This document shows positions 46,130 through 55,812 of a stretch of 64,000 nt of DNA, piece after piece. Below the pieces are notes generated by a model, which was not told the origin of the DNA, did no database searches, and saw nothing but the letters and a program-made list of their open reading frames with translations. The DNA comes from Clostridia bacterium (GTDB lineage Bacteria; Bacillota; Clostridia; Oscillospirales; Acutalibacteraceae), in assembly GCA_017517865.1 (NCBI GenBank), contig JAFWYB010000003.1, positions 1 through 64,000 of the forward strand. Reading direction: 5' to 3'. Positions within the stretch are counted from its first letter, which is position 1. Each line of letters starts with the position of its first letter. A program made the position numbers and the translations under genes.

Positions 46130-47245
46130 ATGAACAGATATTTCAAACATACTCCTGCAGTTTTTGCAGTTGACAAGTACTATCAGATTATGATGCCATG
46201 CGAAGGTTCCTGCTTTTTCTTTGTAAAGGTTGGAGATAAATTTTATTATGATGAATCAAACGGAATCATGTGTTCAAGGAGTAAAATACATAGGGTAGAA
46301 GTGCCGTCGGATGAGCTTGATAAAGCCGGAGAATATACTGTTTGCATCCGACCGATTATCATAAGAAAAGCATACTTTTCAAAAACAAAAAAGGTGATTG
46401 AAAAGACATATAAATTTTACCCCATACCCGAAAACAACATCAGAGTATATCATATCGCTGATGCCCACAATAATATTGAAGAGCCGATAAAAGCTGCAGA
46501 AACTTTCGGAAGCATTGATTTTCTGATTTTAAATGGTGATGTTATTGAGGACAGCAACAATCCCGCGAATTTTATGAACATATATGTAATTGGTTCCCGT
46601 TTGACAAAAGGTGAGAAACCTATAATTTTCTCAAGGGGCAACCATGATTTAAGGGGTAATTTTGCTGAGAAGTTTGCAGAATATACACCTACTCATCTGG
46701 GCAACACGTATTACAGCTTCCGCCTCGGTAATATCTGGGGAATTCTGCTTGACTGCGGTGAAGACAAGAACGATGACCACGAAGAATACGGTTACACGGT
46801 TGCATGCCATGTGTTCAGAGAACGTCAGACAGATTTCCTGAAAAAAATAATCGAAAATAAAGAAAGCGAATACGAGGCCGAGGGCGTAAAACACAGACTT
46901 GTTATTTCTCACAACGCTTTTGTTCACAGATATCAGCCTCCATTTGATATCGAACAGGATATTTTTGCCGAATGGTCGAAGCTTCTCAGAGAAAATGTAA
47001 AACCTGAGGTTATGATTTGCGGCCATGCACATGAGTTGAATATTTATTATCCAGAAAACAGCGAATGGAACACCAACGGCAGCATTTGTCCCGTTGTGAT
47101 CGGCAGCACGGTTGAAAAGAATAAGCCTGTTTATTTCGCAGGTTGCGGTTATGTTTTTAATGATGAAAATATTGATATTATTTTCACAGACAGCAACGGT
47201 GAAGTGTTAAGAAAAGAACAATTGCACTTTGAAAATAAATCATAA
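46130..47245 (+). CDS. Cytosolic metallophosphoesterase A
   Basis: A 371-residue calcineurin-like phosphoesterase. The N-terminal 95 residues are beta-rich and unrecognised. The catalytic part shows the metal-binding series HIADAHNN, LNGDVIED, SRGNHDLRG, LVISHNA and CGHAHEL. No signal peptide. AAGGAG precedes the ATG at 46130; an upward in-frame extension to 46052 overlaps the preceding gene and is rejected. It is one of three unrelated-looking metallophosphoesterases in this sugar locus. The substrate could be a phosphorylated sugar or a phosphodiester in the glycan. Confidence 0.88.
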   Translation: MNRYFKHTPAVFAVDKYYQIMMPCEGSCFFFVKVGDKFYYDESNGIMCSRSKIHRVEVPSDELDKAGEYTVCIRPIIIRKAYFSKTKKVIEKTYKFYPIPENNIRVYHIADAHNNIEEPIKAAETFGSIDFLILNGDVIEDSNNPANFMNIYVIGSRLTKGEKPIIFSRGNHDLRGNFAEKFAEYTPTHLGNTYYSFRLGNIWGILLDCGEDKNDDHEEYGYTVACHVFRERQTDFLKKIIENKESEYEAEGVKHRLVISHNAFVHRYQPPFDIEQDIFAEWSKLLRENVKPEVMICGHAHELNIYYPENSEWNTNGSICPVVIGSTVEKNKPVYFAGCGYVFNDENIDIIFTDSNGEVLRKEQLHFENKS

Positions 47246-47271
47246 TAAACTTTGACAGATAACAGACATGA

Positions 47272-47300
47272 TTGTAATTATGTTTTGTATACGGTATAAT
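47272..47300 (+). promoter_or_regulatory. Internal promoter before metallophosphoesterase B
   Basis: TTGTAA (47272-47277) and TATAAT (47295-47300) with a 17-bp spacer, 37 bp upstream of the ATG at 47338. It divides the sugar locus into at least two transcription units. Confidence 0.75.
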
Positions 47301-47337
47301 AATTTCGAAAAAATAATTATTTGTAAGGGATTAAACT

Positions 47338-48675
47338 ATGGATGTAAAGAAAAATATAAACTTTTATCTTGTTACGGATACGCACTATCTTAATAACGTG
47401 TTGGAACCCGGTGGAGAAGCCTTTGAAAAAAACATGGTCACAGAACAGTTTTTTGTTAAGGAAAGTGGTGCGATTATAAGCTCAACTTTCGACAAAATTA
47501 TTGAAGACAAAGAAACTGATATTGTTATTCTTCCGGGTGACCTTGTAAAAAACGGTGAAAAAGAAAGTAATAATGGGTTTCTGAAAGAGCTTTATAGACT
47601 TAAAGAAAATGGTAAAAAAGTTTATGTTATAACAGCCGGTCACGATTATAACGACTCTGCCTATGTCTTAAAAGGTGATGGTCGTGCGCCTGTTGAGGGT
47701 ACAGACTATGACGATTTGTGTGAAATGTATGGCGATTTCGGTTATGGTGATGCTATTGCATTTGATGAGCCGACACACTCTTATGTTGTAGAAATCAGTA
47801 GTGGTGTGAGAATGCTCGCAATTCATTGTGACAGTAAGGGCCAACCAAAAGGTACGATGGATGACAGACTTATGGCTTGGGCAAAAGAACAGCTTGATAA
47901 GGCAAGAAAAGACAACTGCTTTGTTTTTGCAATTTGTCACTATCCGATTATTCCACCTGTACCTGTTTTTGAGTTAGTTGGAGATGCAAAAATAAAGGAT
48001 TGGAGAAAGATTGCTTCGTTTCTTGCTGATAACGGAGTTGAACTTGTGCTCACAGGTCATATGCATATTCAAAGCATAAACGAGTTTTATTCAGAAAAAG
48101 GCAACCGCCTCATTGATGTATGTACATCTGCTCTTGTGGGAAGCCCTGCAAAATACAGAAAAATCACCATAGATGAAAATTCTGTTCTTAAGGTTAAAAC
48201 ACTTGATGTGCCTGATTTTGGATGGGACTTAAACGGTCTTACACCTCAAGAGTATTTTGATAATCATTTCTCTTCTGCGATTGTTGCAAGAGTACGTGGC
48301 GCACTGGGCGGTGGAAATGGAATTGTAAAGCACCTTAAGGCATTTGCAAGAAAGCGCTTTGACAAAATGACGGTTAAGTCATTAAAGCGTTTGCTTTGCT
48401 TAAAACGAGATAAAGAATTTGACAAGAAAAAGTTTTCAGATTTTGTTGGTGAAGTCGGCTTAAGCATATTCACAGGTGATATGCCTTATGTTGAGGGGAC
48501 AGCAGGATATAACCTTCTTGCAGGTATTCTTGACAGGTTTTCATTTGTGCTTAAAAAGGTTGAACCTAAACTTAGCAAAAATGGTGAAAAAATTGATTTA
48601 AGAAGTATGCTTCTTAACACTATCGGAAACAAAAAAGACTTTTCGGATAATAATGCCGAATTTACACTTAAATAA
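47338..48675 (+). CDS. Cytosolic metallophosphoesterase B
   Basis: A 445-residue calcineurin-like phosphoesterase with no signal peptide. Metal ligands appear in YLVTDTHYLNN (residues about 8-18), LPGDLVKNGEKESN, TAGHDYND, FAICHYPIIPPV and LTGHMHIQSI. The C-terminal 150 residues are a separate helical region. Sequence outside the motifs differs from the enzyme at 46130. It is followed 26 bp later by the large glycoside hydrolase gene. Confidence 0.88.
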   Translation: MDVKKNINFYLVTDTHYLNNVLEPGGEAFEKNMVTEQFFVKESGAIISSTFDKIIEDKETDIVILPGDLVKNGEKESNNGFLKELYRLKENGKKVYVITAGHDYNDSAYVLKGDGRAPVEGTDYDDLCEMYGDFGYGDAIAFDEPTHSYVVEISSGVRMLAIHCDSKGQPKGTMDDRLMAWAKEQLDKARKDNCFVFAICHYPIIPPVPVFELVGDAKIKDWRKIASFLADNGVELVLTGHMHIQSINEFYSEKGNRLIDVCTSALVGSPAKYRKITIDENSVLKVKTLDVPDFGWDLNGLTPQEYFDNHFSSAIVARVRGALGGGNGIVKHLKAFARKRFDKMTVKSLKRLLCLKRDKEFDKKKFSDFVGEVGLSIFTGDMPYVEGTAGYNLLAGILDRFSFVLKKVEPKLSKNGEKIDLRSMLLNTIGNKKDFSDNNAEFTLK

Positions 48676-48701
48676 ATTCACAATATCGTAAGGTGAATAA
48701 T

Positions 48702-51700
48702 ATGTTATATAAAAAGAACGTTGAAAAATCACTAAAAACAGAACTTTTTAAAAATCCTACATCTGAATTCCGTGGAACACCTTTCTGGGCACTTAACTCA
48801 TATTTGACAAAAGAAGAATTATGCCGTCAGATAGATGTATTCAAGGAAATGGGACTCGGCGGATTTCATCTTCACGTAAGAACAGGTCTTGAAAACGAGT
48901 ACCTGGGCGAGGAATATATGAGTCTCATTAAGGCTGCTGTTGATAATGCAAAGAAAGAAAAAATGCTTGCATGGCTTTATGACGAAGACCGTTGGCCATC
49001 GGGTGCTGCAGGTGGACTTGTAACAAAGGACGAAAAATACAGAAGCAGATGTCTTCTTTTCACTCCGTACAGAGAAGCCGAAAATTATGCCGTAAACACC
49101 TCCAGTTCTGAGGGTGGGAGAAGCGGAAGAGGAATGCTTATTGCCTGTTATGATGTCGTTCTTGATAATGAAGGCTTTCTTTCTTCATATAAAAAAATCA
49201 GCGAGGACGATGAAGCTGAAGGCACAAAGTGGTACGCCCTTCTTGAAATACACACACCCTCAAGCTGGTATAACAATCAGACATATCTTGACACATTGAG
49301 CCGTGAGGCTGTTAAAAAATTCATCGAAGTAACCCATGAAAAATATAAAGACAAAGTAGGAGATGAATTTGATAAAACAGTTCCCGCTATTTTCACTGAT
49401 GAGCCTCAGTTCACAAGGAAAAGAGTTCTTAACAATTCATTTGATAAAATGGATATTACAATGCCGTGGACTGATAAGGTTCCTGAGCTTTACAAAGAAA
49501 TGTATGGTGAAGATATTTTTGACACCCTTCCTGAAATTTTCTGGGATAAGCCCGGCTCTGAACCCTCTGTGCACCGTTACAGATACCACGATTTTATTGC
49601 TGAATTATTTGCAACATCATTTGCCGATACTGTGGGTAAATGGTGTAATGAAAATGGAATTGCCCTTACGGGACATATGATGCAAGAGCCTACACTCAAT
49701 TCACAAACAGCATCCCTTGGTGAAGCAATGCGTTCATACAGAAGCTTTAAGCTTCCCGGCATTGATATGCTTTGCAATCGGCATGAATTTACTACTGCAA
49801 AACAGACACAGTCTGCTGTTCATCAGTACGGTTATGAGGGTATGCTTTCAGAGCTTTACGGTGTAACAGGTTGGGACTGTGATTTCAGAACATATAAGCA
49901 TCAGGGCGACTGGCAGACTTGTCTTGGCGTTACAATCCGTGTCCCTCATCTTTCGTGGTATGCGATGAAGGGTGAAGCAAAACGAGATTATCCTGCTTCA
50001 ATCCACTATCAGTCACCATGGTACAAAAAATATAATCTTATTGAAGATCATTTCGCAAGAGTAAACACTGCACTTACACGAGGCAAGCCTGTTGTAAAAG
50101 TGGGTGTTATTCATCCCGTTGAAAGCTTCTGGCTTCATTGGGGACCTAATGACAAATCGGCAATATTCAGAGAAAGTCTTGATGAAAGGTTTTCCAACGT
50201 TACAAAGTGGCTTCTTGAAGGTAGTATAGATTTCAATTTTATTTCAGAGTCGCTTCTCCCATCTCTTTGCGGAAAAGGAAATGCGCCCTTAAAGGTCGGC
50301 GAAATGGAATACGATGCGATTGTCGTTCCCGGGTGCGAAACCTTGAGAAAAACAACAGTTGAAAGACTTGAGCAATTCCGTGAGAATGGCGGTAAACTCA
50401 TTTTTATGGGTGATGCGCCTTCGCTCGTTGACGCTGTACCTTCTGATTATGCAAAATCACTTTTTGAAGAGAGTGAAAAAATCGACTTTTCTCGTGCATC
50501 ACTTCTCACAGCACTTGAGGATGTAAGAACTCTCACAATAAGATATGCTAACGGAAAACTTACGGATAATTACATATATCAGCTCCGTGAAGACAATGAC
50601 TGCAAATGGCTTTTCATCTGCCCTTCAAAAGAACCTGATAACAAGCATATAGATAACGGTAAAGATATTCAAATTATTCTGAATGGCACATTTTCACCTG
50701 AAATTTACAACACAGAAAATGGTGAAATTAAACCGATTAAAGCAGAATACCGAGAAGGAAAGACCATTATTCGTTATCGTATTTTTGGTTATGACTCAAT
50801 TCTTCTCAAACTCGTTGATGGTAAAACTGATTGTGAAAAAGCACAGCATATCCCTTCAACCTCAGGTGAAAAGCTTTGTGAAATGTGTGATTATGAGTTG
50901 TCTGAAGAAAATGTGCTTGTTCTTGATATGGCTGAGTGGAAGCTTGACAGTGATGAAGCTTGGTCAGAAAAGGAAGAAATTCTTCGCCTTGATAATCTTA
51001 TAAGAGAACGCCTCGGAATGAACAAAAGAGGCGGACATGTTGTTCAACCTTGGGTATATGGGAAATTGCCAAAGGACCACAAAGCAACGCTTAAATTTAC
51101 GTTCAAGAGTGAAATAGATTATGATGGCGCAGTTCTTGCTCTTGAGGATGCTGATGTTGCAGATGTAATCTTTAATGGTGAAAAAATTACTCAACGAGAG
51201 GAAGGCTTCTATGTCGATATTTCAATCGGCAAAATGAAGCTCGGCAATATCGTAAAGGGTGAGAATATACTTGAAATCACTCTTCCCTTCGGTGAAACTG
51301 CAGGTCTTGAAAATGTGTTTGTTCTCGGTGATTTCGGTGTAAGAGTAGCGGGCTCTGTTGCAGTTGTTACTGAGCTTCCCGAAAAAATAGCATTTGGTTC
51401 TTTGCTCAATCAGGGCTTTCCATTCTATTCAGGTGCAGTTACGTATAAAATGAAGGCTGTAGCAGAAAACGGAAGTCTGACAGTAACCGCAAGTGACTAT
51501 ATAGGTGCTCTTATTGAAGTAAGTGTTGACGGTGAAATTAAGGGCGATATTATTTATCCACCTTACACACTTGAAATCAAAGGTATTCCTGACGGTGAAC
51601 ACGAGATAGGCTTAAAGCTTTATACTCACCGTTATAACTCATTCGGACCGATTCACCTTGTTAATGTAAATGAAAAATGGCATGGCCCGGATGCTTGGAG

Positions 51701-51776
51701 AACTAAAGGAATAAATTGGAGTTATGAATATGTTCTTCGTACCACAGGTATTCTCAAAACTCCGGGCATAAGTTAA
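48702..51776 (+). CDS. Large glycoside hydrolase, GH106/alpha-L-rhamnosidase-like
   Basis: A 1024-residue enzyme without signal peptide. The N-terminal barrel begins FRGTPFWALNSYLTKEELCR, then QIDVFKEMGLGGFHLHVRTG, with DEDRWPSGAAGG near residue 90 and acidic FTDEPQFTRKR near 230. The middle has a GATase-like region (IVVPGCETLRKTTVERLEQF) and the C-terminus (about 770-1020) a galactose-binding-like domain. This architecture matches GH106-like and related unassigned families, several of which are alpha-L-rhamnosidases; the rha operon nearby supports rhamnosidase activity, but this is not proven. AAGGTG lies before ATG 48702. Confidence 0.75.
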   Translation: MLYKKNVEKSLKTELFKNPTSEFRGTPFWALNSYLTKEELCRQIDVFKEMGLGGFHLHVRTGLENEYLGEEYMSLIKAAVDNAKKEKMLAWLYDEDRWPSGAAGGLVTKDEKYRSRCLLFTPYREAENYAVNTSSSEGGRSGRGMLIACYDVVLDNEGFLSSYKKISEDDEAEGTKWYALLEIHTPSSWYNNQTYLDTLSREAVKKFIEVTHEKYKDKVGDEFDKTVPAIFTDEPQFTRKRVLNNSFDKMDITMPWTDKVPELYKEMYGEDIFDTLPEIFWDKPGSEPSVHRYRYHDFIAELFATSFADTVGKWCNENGIALTGHMMQEPTLNSQTASLGEAMRSYRSFKLPGIDMLCNRHEFTTAKQTQSAVHQYGYEGMLSELYGVTGWDCDFRTYKHQGDWQTCLGVTIRVPHLSWYAMKGEAKRDYPASIHYQSPWYKKYNLIEDHFARVNTALTRGKPVVKVGVIHPVESFWLHWGPNDKSAIFRESLDERFSNVTKWLLEGSIDFNFISESLLPSLCGKGNAPLKVGEMEYDAIVVPGCETLRKTTVERLEQFRENGGKLIFMGDAPSLVDAVPSDYAKSLFEESEKIDFSRASLLTALEDVRTLTIRYANGKLTDNYIYQLREDNDCKWLFICPSKEPDNKHIDNGKDIQIILNGTFSPEIYNTENGEIKPIKAEYREGKTIIRYRIFGYDSILLKLVDGKTDCEKAQHIPSTSGEKLCEMCDYELSEENVLVLDMAEWKLDSDEAWSEKEEILRLDNLIRERLGMNKRGGHVVQPWVYGKLPKDHKATLKFTFKSEIDYDGAVLALEDADVADVIFNGEKITQREEGFYVDISIGKMKLGNIVKGENILEITLPFGETAGLENVFVLGDFGVRVAGSVAVVTELPEKIAFGSLLNQGFPFYSGAVTYKMKAVAENGSLTVTASDYIGALIEVSVDGEIKGDIIYPPYTLEIKGIPDGEHEIGLKLYTHRYNSFGPIHLVNVNEKWHGPDAWRTKGINWSYEYVLRTTGILKTPGIS

Positions 51777-51933
51777 ATTGTTTCAATGTGCAAAAGACAT
51801 TTTTATAATTATAAGATATTATGTTTTAATGTAGCATTTGCATAAATACTATCGTCATTATTTGTAATTCTAATATATAGTCTTTAATAAAAAAATGTGT
51901 TAAAATTAATTAAAATTAGCTTCAGGAGATGAT

Positions 51934-53469
51934 ATGATGTTTAAAAACAAAAAAACTTCTTCTTCGGAAATTCCGAAGAATGCTTTAACAGGAAATGAAG
52001 GCAAGTACATATCGAAATTCGAGTACGCCTGCGTTATGCTCGCAAGAATCGGCGGCATGTTCGGTACAACCCTTACGGGTACACTTGCCACAGCATTCTT
52101 ACACGAACTTTATTTCGGTCCTGTAGGTGTTGATTCCGATTCAATTGCGGATATTCTTGCCGTACAGACGACAATGACAACTATTTTAGGTATTGCAATG
52201 GGTGCTATTTCCGGTATGATTATCCAGAAGTTCAGAACCCGTTGGGGCAGATATCGCCATTGGTATGTTATTTGCCTTATTCCTATATTCACTCTTACTG
52301 CCTTATACTTCTACGTTCCCCAGGGATGGACTATTCAGCAGATGACCCTTTTCCGTTACGGAATAGCCTGCTGTCAGACTATATTCAATGCCTTTAACAA
52401 TGCAGGACAGAATATTATTCAGGTTATTTCTCCCAACCCCAAGGAAAAGAAAACCGCTGCAACAATATGGCAGTTATCTTATTATATCGGCTACGGCGGA
52501 GCTTATATTGCAACCTTTGTTTACGGTATTTTCAGCGATGACAAGAATGCGATGTATATGACACTCGCTCTTGTTGCAGCTGTTGTTACAGCCTCCGGTA
52601 ACCTTATGTGTGCCTTCTTCTGTAAGGAAAGAATTGAGTTGCCTCAGAAGGAAAAGGTAAAGGTTTCAAAAACTCTTCTGTCTCTTTTCAAAGACAGAAA
52701 CTACCGTGCCTTCCAGTATATGCAGTGGGGTACTAATTTTGCTATGCTCGGTAAAATGTCAACCTTCCTTGTTGCTATTACAGTAGGCTCATCAAAGAAC
52801 CTTCTTCTTACACTTCCGACCGCTATCGGTACTGTTGTAGGTAATCTCATTACTACAAAGCTTTCAAAGAAGTATGAGCCTACAAAGCTTCTCAAATTCT
52901 GCGGTATCTATTCACCCGTTGCAGCAGGTGTACTCTTCGGCATCTGCTTTATTGAAGCAAAAATGGGTATCAGATTCTTCGAAGGCTGGAACAGTATATT
53001 CTTCTATGTATTCTATTTCATTTTTGGTATCGGTATCGGTATTCAGGAGCTTTCAAAATCTCACTTTGATGTTGAATTTTATGATTATCTTGAATGGAAG
53101 ACAGGCGAAAGAATGGAAGCTGTTCAGGGTATTATCCCCGGTTGGATCAACTCCGGCTTCAACTACCTCAAGGAGCTTGCTATACCCTATATGGTTGCAT
53201 GGGCAGGCTATGAGTCTTCAAAGGTAGGTAACCTTGTTGAAACAATGCAGGCCCGTCCCACATATCTTGATACTTGTCTCAAGCTTTTAGCCTTCCTTCT
53301 CTTCGGCTATACTATTGCCAACGTTATCAGAGCTGTTGTGCTCAAATTTGCCTATAATGTTGAAGGCGATAAGAAGCAACAGATGTACCGTGAGCTTGAA
53401 GTAATCAGAGCAGAGCGCCATAAGGAAAATGAATCAATCAGACAGACAAAGGAAGCCAGTGGCGAATAA
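51934..53469 (+). CDS. GPH family sugar:cation symporter
   Basis: A 511-residue membrane transporter of the glycoside-pentoside-hexuronide (MFS) family with about 12 hydrophobic segments. Typical regions are ARIGGMFGTTLTGTLATAFL near the start, GAISGMIIQKFRTRWGRYRH (cytoplasmic loop with the R-x-G-R-x-R pattern) and FNAFNNAGQNIIQVISPNPK. It probably brings a rhamnose-containing glycoside or disaccharide into the cell with Na+ or H+. CAGGAGATG precedes the start. A weak promoter (TTGTAA at 51862-51867, TAATAA at 51885-51890) is upstream. Confidence 0.9.
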   Translation: MMFKNKKTSSSEIPKNALTGNEGKYISKFEYACVMLARIGGMFGTTLTGTLATAFLHELYFGPVGVDSDSIADILAVQTTMTTILGIAMGAISGMIIQKFRTRWGRYRHWYVICLIPIFTLTALYFYVPQGWTIQQMTLFRYGIACCQTIFNAFNNAGQNIIQVISPNPKEKKTAATIWQLSYYIGYGGAYIATFVYGIFSDDKNAMYMTLALVAAVVTASGNLMCAFFCKERIELPQKEKVKVSKTLLSLFKDRNYRAFQYMQWGTNFAMLGKMSTFLVAITVGSSKNLLLTLPTAIGTVVGNLITTKLSKKYEPTKLLKFCGIYSPVAAGVLFGICFIEAKMGIRFFEGWNSIFFYVFYFIFGIGIGIQELSKSHFDVEFYDYLEWKTGERMEAVQGIIPGWINSGFNYLKELAIPYMVAWAGYESSKVGNLVETMQARPTYLDTCLKLLAFLLFGYTIANVIRAVVLKFAYNVEGDKKQQMYRELEVIRAERHKENESIRQTKEASGE

Positions 53470-53499
53470 TAAAACAAACTGTTGAGAAAAAATATATTT

Positions 53500-53940
53500 A
53501 TGAAAATTACATCTGAAAGCACACTCTCAGAGGTACTCAAAAATCCCATCCCTTGGGATGACAGTGAAAACGCAGGCTTCACAACGGGTGCACCCTGGCT
53601 TCGTGTTAATGGTGACTATAAGCAGTGTAATGTAAAGGCTCAGCTTCAGGATGAATCAAGTACGTTTCACTATTACAGAAGGCTTATGGAACTACGCAAG
53701 AAAAACAAATCGACTTTGGTTTACGGTGATTTCAGACCTCTTGAAACAAATGACGAAACCTATTGTTTTTACAGAGAGTCAGGCGAAGGAAAGTTCTATA
53801 TTGAAATGAACCTTACTGAAAACGAAATCGACAGACCAAGACAAGCTGAAGGTGAATGTGTGCTTTCAAATTATTCCCTTTCTTCAGATAAGCTTCGAGC
53901 TTATGAAGCAAATATATACAAAGTAAAAATTACTGAATAA
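53500..53940 (+). pseudogene. C-terminal fragment of a GH13 alpha-glucosidase
   Basis: A 146-codon ORF. From residue 16 the sequence (PIPWDDSENAGFTTGAPWLR, then a VKAQLQDESSTFHYYRRLME segment and LVYGDFRPL) is the end of the catalytic barrel plus the C-terminal domain of oligo-1,6-glucosidase-type GH13 enzymes, which are normally about 550 residues. The catalytic triad region is missing. The first 15 residues (MKITSESTLSEVLKN) are unlike GH13 and no good ribosome binding site precedes them. It is most likely a deletion remnant fused to unrelated sequence, although an intact frame of 146 codons suggests recent loss or retained expression. Confidence 0.8.
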
Positions 53941-53952
53941 GGAGCTGGAATT

Positions 53953-55224
53953 ATGTTTAAAAAATTGATTCTCTTTGTTTTATCACTGTTTGCAATTACC
54001 GTTACGGCAGGTGCCCTGTCCTTCGCAGCAGGAGCAGCACTTATGCCCGATAACGAAAACGTGGATTACAGCCCCGCTGACCCTCAACAGCAGGTTGATA
54101 AAACCATAAGATTTGATTCTGAGGGTAAGCTTAAGATATTGCATATCGCTGACACTCACCTTGAGTACGACAAGAATTTTGATGCATCCATATGGGTAGT
54201 TGCAGAGGCATGCGACATTGAAAAGCCTGACCTTGTTGTGCTTACCGGCGACAATGTAAAGCCTTATGATGACCCTGAGCAGACAAAGAAGCTCATCAAC
54301 GCCCTGATGAATATTTTTCAGTCGAGAAATATTCCTGTTGCTGTAACCTTCGGCAACCACGATTCAGAGGCAGGTCCGATGACAAGAAAGGATATTATGG
54401 ACTATTACAGCACCTTCCCCTGCGTAATTTCCGTTGACACGGGTGAGGAATTCAAAAACTGTGCAACATTCAATATTCCCGTTCTTGCTTCAGACAGTGA
54501 CGAAGTTAAATTCAATATCTGGGTGTTTGATTCAGGCGATTATGATGAAGATGAGCCCAGACATTATGACCGTGTACGCACTGAGCAGATAGAATGGTAC
54601 AAGGAAACCGCAGCAAAGCTCAAGGAGGAAAACGGCGGCGAAACTGTCAACTCCGTTGTTTTCCAGCATATAATTGTACCTGAGGTTTATGACGCTCTTA
54701 AGAAGATTAACTTCTGGCAGCCCTACTCAGTAAAGCATATTTACAACGAGACGGAATACTATACCTTTGACCCCAATGTTGTAAACTACGGAACTCTTAA
54801 CGAGAAGCCCTGCCCCGGATACTACAACGATGGTCAGTTTGACGCTATGGTAGAAAATGGCGACGTGCTTGCTATGTTCACAGGTCACGACCATACAAAC
54901 GCCTTCGGTGTAAGACATAAGGATATTGATATTTATACCTCACCTATGTCACGCTATAAGGGTCTTGCCTACACAACTCAGTACGGCTACCGCGTGGTTG
55001 AAATCGATGAAGATGACACCTCCACCTACGAAACACGTGTAGAGCGTCTTTATGATGTATTCGATTTTGGTTATATAAAGACTGCAAGAGAGAATGGCGA
55101 TAAGTATTCAGCTGCACTTTCCCTTGAGCTTGCCGTAAAGGGATTTGTTCAGAAGGTGTTTACGAAGCTCTGGCAGACAGCTGTTGAAGTTATTACAGGC
55201 AGAACAGTTGCATACCCGGACTAA
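53953..55224 (+). CDS. Exported metallophosphoesterase C
   Basis: A 423-residue phosphoesterase with an N-terminal signal peptide or anchor (FKKLILFVLSLFAITVTAGA, residues 2-21, followed by LSFAAGAALM). The catalytic domain has HIADTHLEYD, LTGDNVKPYDD, TFGNHDSEAG, VFQHIIVPEV and FTGHDHTNAFG, as in Icc/purple-acid-type PPases. It would act outside the membrane, possibly removing phosphate from a surface glycan before uptake. AAGGAGCTGG precedes the ATG. Confidence 0.9.
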   Translation: MFKKLILFVLSLFAITVTAGALSFAAGAALMPDNENVDYSPADPQQQVDKTIRFDSEGKLKILHIADTHLEYDKNFDASIWVVAEACDIEKPDLVVLTGDNVKPYDDPEQTKKLINALMNIFQSRNIPVAVTFGNHDSEAGPMTRKDIMDYYSTFPCVISVDTGEEFKNCATFNIPVLASDSDEVKFNIWVFDSGDYDEDEPRHYDRVRTEQIEWYKETAAKLKEENGGETVNSVVFQHIIVPEVYDALKKINFWQPYSVKHIYNETEYYTFDPNVVNYGTLNEKPCPGYYNDGQFDAMVENGDVLAMFTGHDHTNAFGVRHKDIDIYTSPMSRYKGLAYTTQYGYRVVEIDEDDTSTYETRVERLYDVFDFGYIKTARENGDKYSAALSLELAVKGFVQKVFTKLWQTAVEVITGRTVAYPD

Positions 55225-55536
55225 ATCAAACAAAAAAACAGCAACGTTATTTGAAAAAAGTGAACATACTGATACAATATTGTACGATGTAAGAGTAAAA
55301 TGTAAGGCAAGGTCTCAGCTTTGACCTTGTCGTGCTTGCATCAATGAGTAGTTCTTATCTGGATTGGAATTACAATGATCCTGAGTTGGCGGTGGCGGGA
55401 ACAATAATGGCATGGGTTTGAGTTCTTGTTTGTAAGAATTGCACCGATTACTTTTTTGGCTTCTGTAGTTGGAATTGTAGCGACATATGAGAAAAGATAA
55501 ATTTCAGTTTGACTGTTAGACAAATTCCAATTTGGT

Positions 55537-55686
55537 GATTCTCAGTTGGATGTTATTGTAACTGAGAACATATTTGGTGTCATCCTTTCCGACGAAGCGT
55601 CAATGATTACATGCTCAATAGATATGATACCTTCGTCAAGTCTATGTGCCGCTTCCTACGGACTTTATGAGCCTATTCACGGTTCT
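55537..55686 (+). pseudogene. leuB (3-isopropylmalate dehydrogenase) remnant
   Basis: About 50 codons match the C-terminal third of Leu[35 protein letters not shown] and [10 protein letters not shown]. Conserved residues are altered (GDILSDEAS has become GVILSDEAS, and MITGS has become MITCS) and everything before and after is missing, so the fragment is non-functional. The remainder of the 588-bp gap between 55225 and 55812 shows only a 7-bp hairpin near 55311-55332 and no gene. Confidence 0.85.
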
Positions 55687-55721
55687 AAAATGAGACCTAT
55701 AGCAAACGAAAATCCGTTCTC
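55681..55721 (+). repeat. Dispersed repeat copy C (GGTTCTAAAATGAGAC)
   Basis: GGTTCTAAAATGAGAC followed by CAAACGAAAATCCGTTC shares most of 41 bp with 57976-58017. It starts exactly where the leuB remnant loses similarity, so the repeat is probably the breakpoint of the gene loss. Confidence 0.65.
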
Positions 55722-55751
55722 GATAGAGGATATTTTTTGTTTAGAAAGTGA

Positions 55752-55780
55752 TTGATTTTGTAAAGAAAAACTAGTATAAT
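55752..55780 (+). promoter_or_regulatory. Promoter of the secreted hydrolase gene
   Basis: TTGATT (55752-55757) and a perfect TATAAT (55775-55780) separated by 17 bp, 32 bp upstream of the TTG start. Confidence 0.8.
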
Positions 55781-55812
55781 TCGAATATAAGATTACAAAA
55801 GGAGAGATTATA

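Noticed and set aside
47252-47300. TTGACA at 47252-47257 as -35 of the promoter before 47338
   Set aside because: It lies 37 bp from the TATAAT at 47295; TTGTAA at 47272 has the correct 17-bp spacing.
55341-55523. 60-codon minus-strand frame in the gap after the exported phosphoesterase
   Set aside because: No ribosome binding site, no domain, and it lies beside a gene remnant; nothing supports it as a gene.
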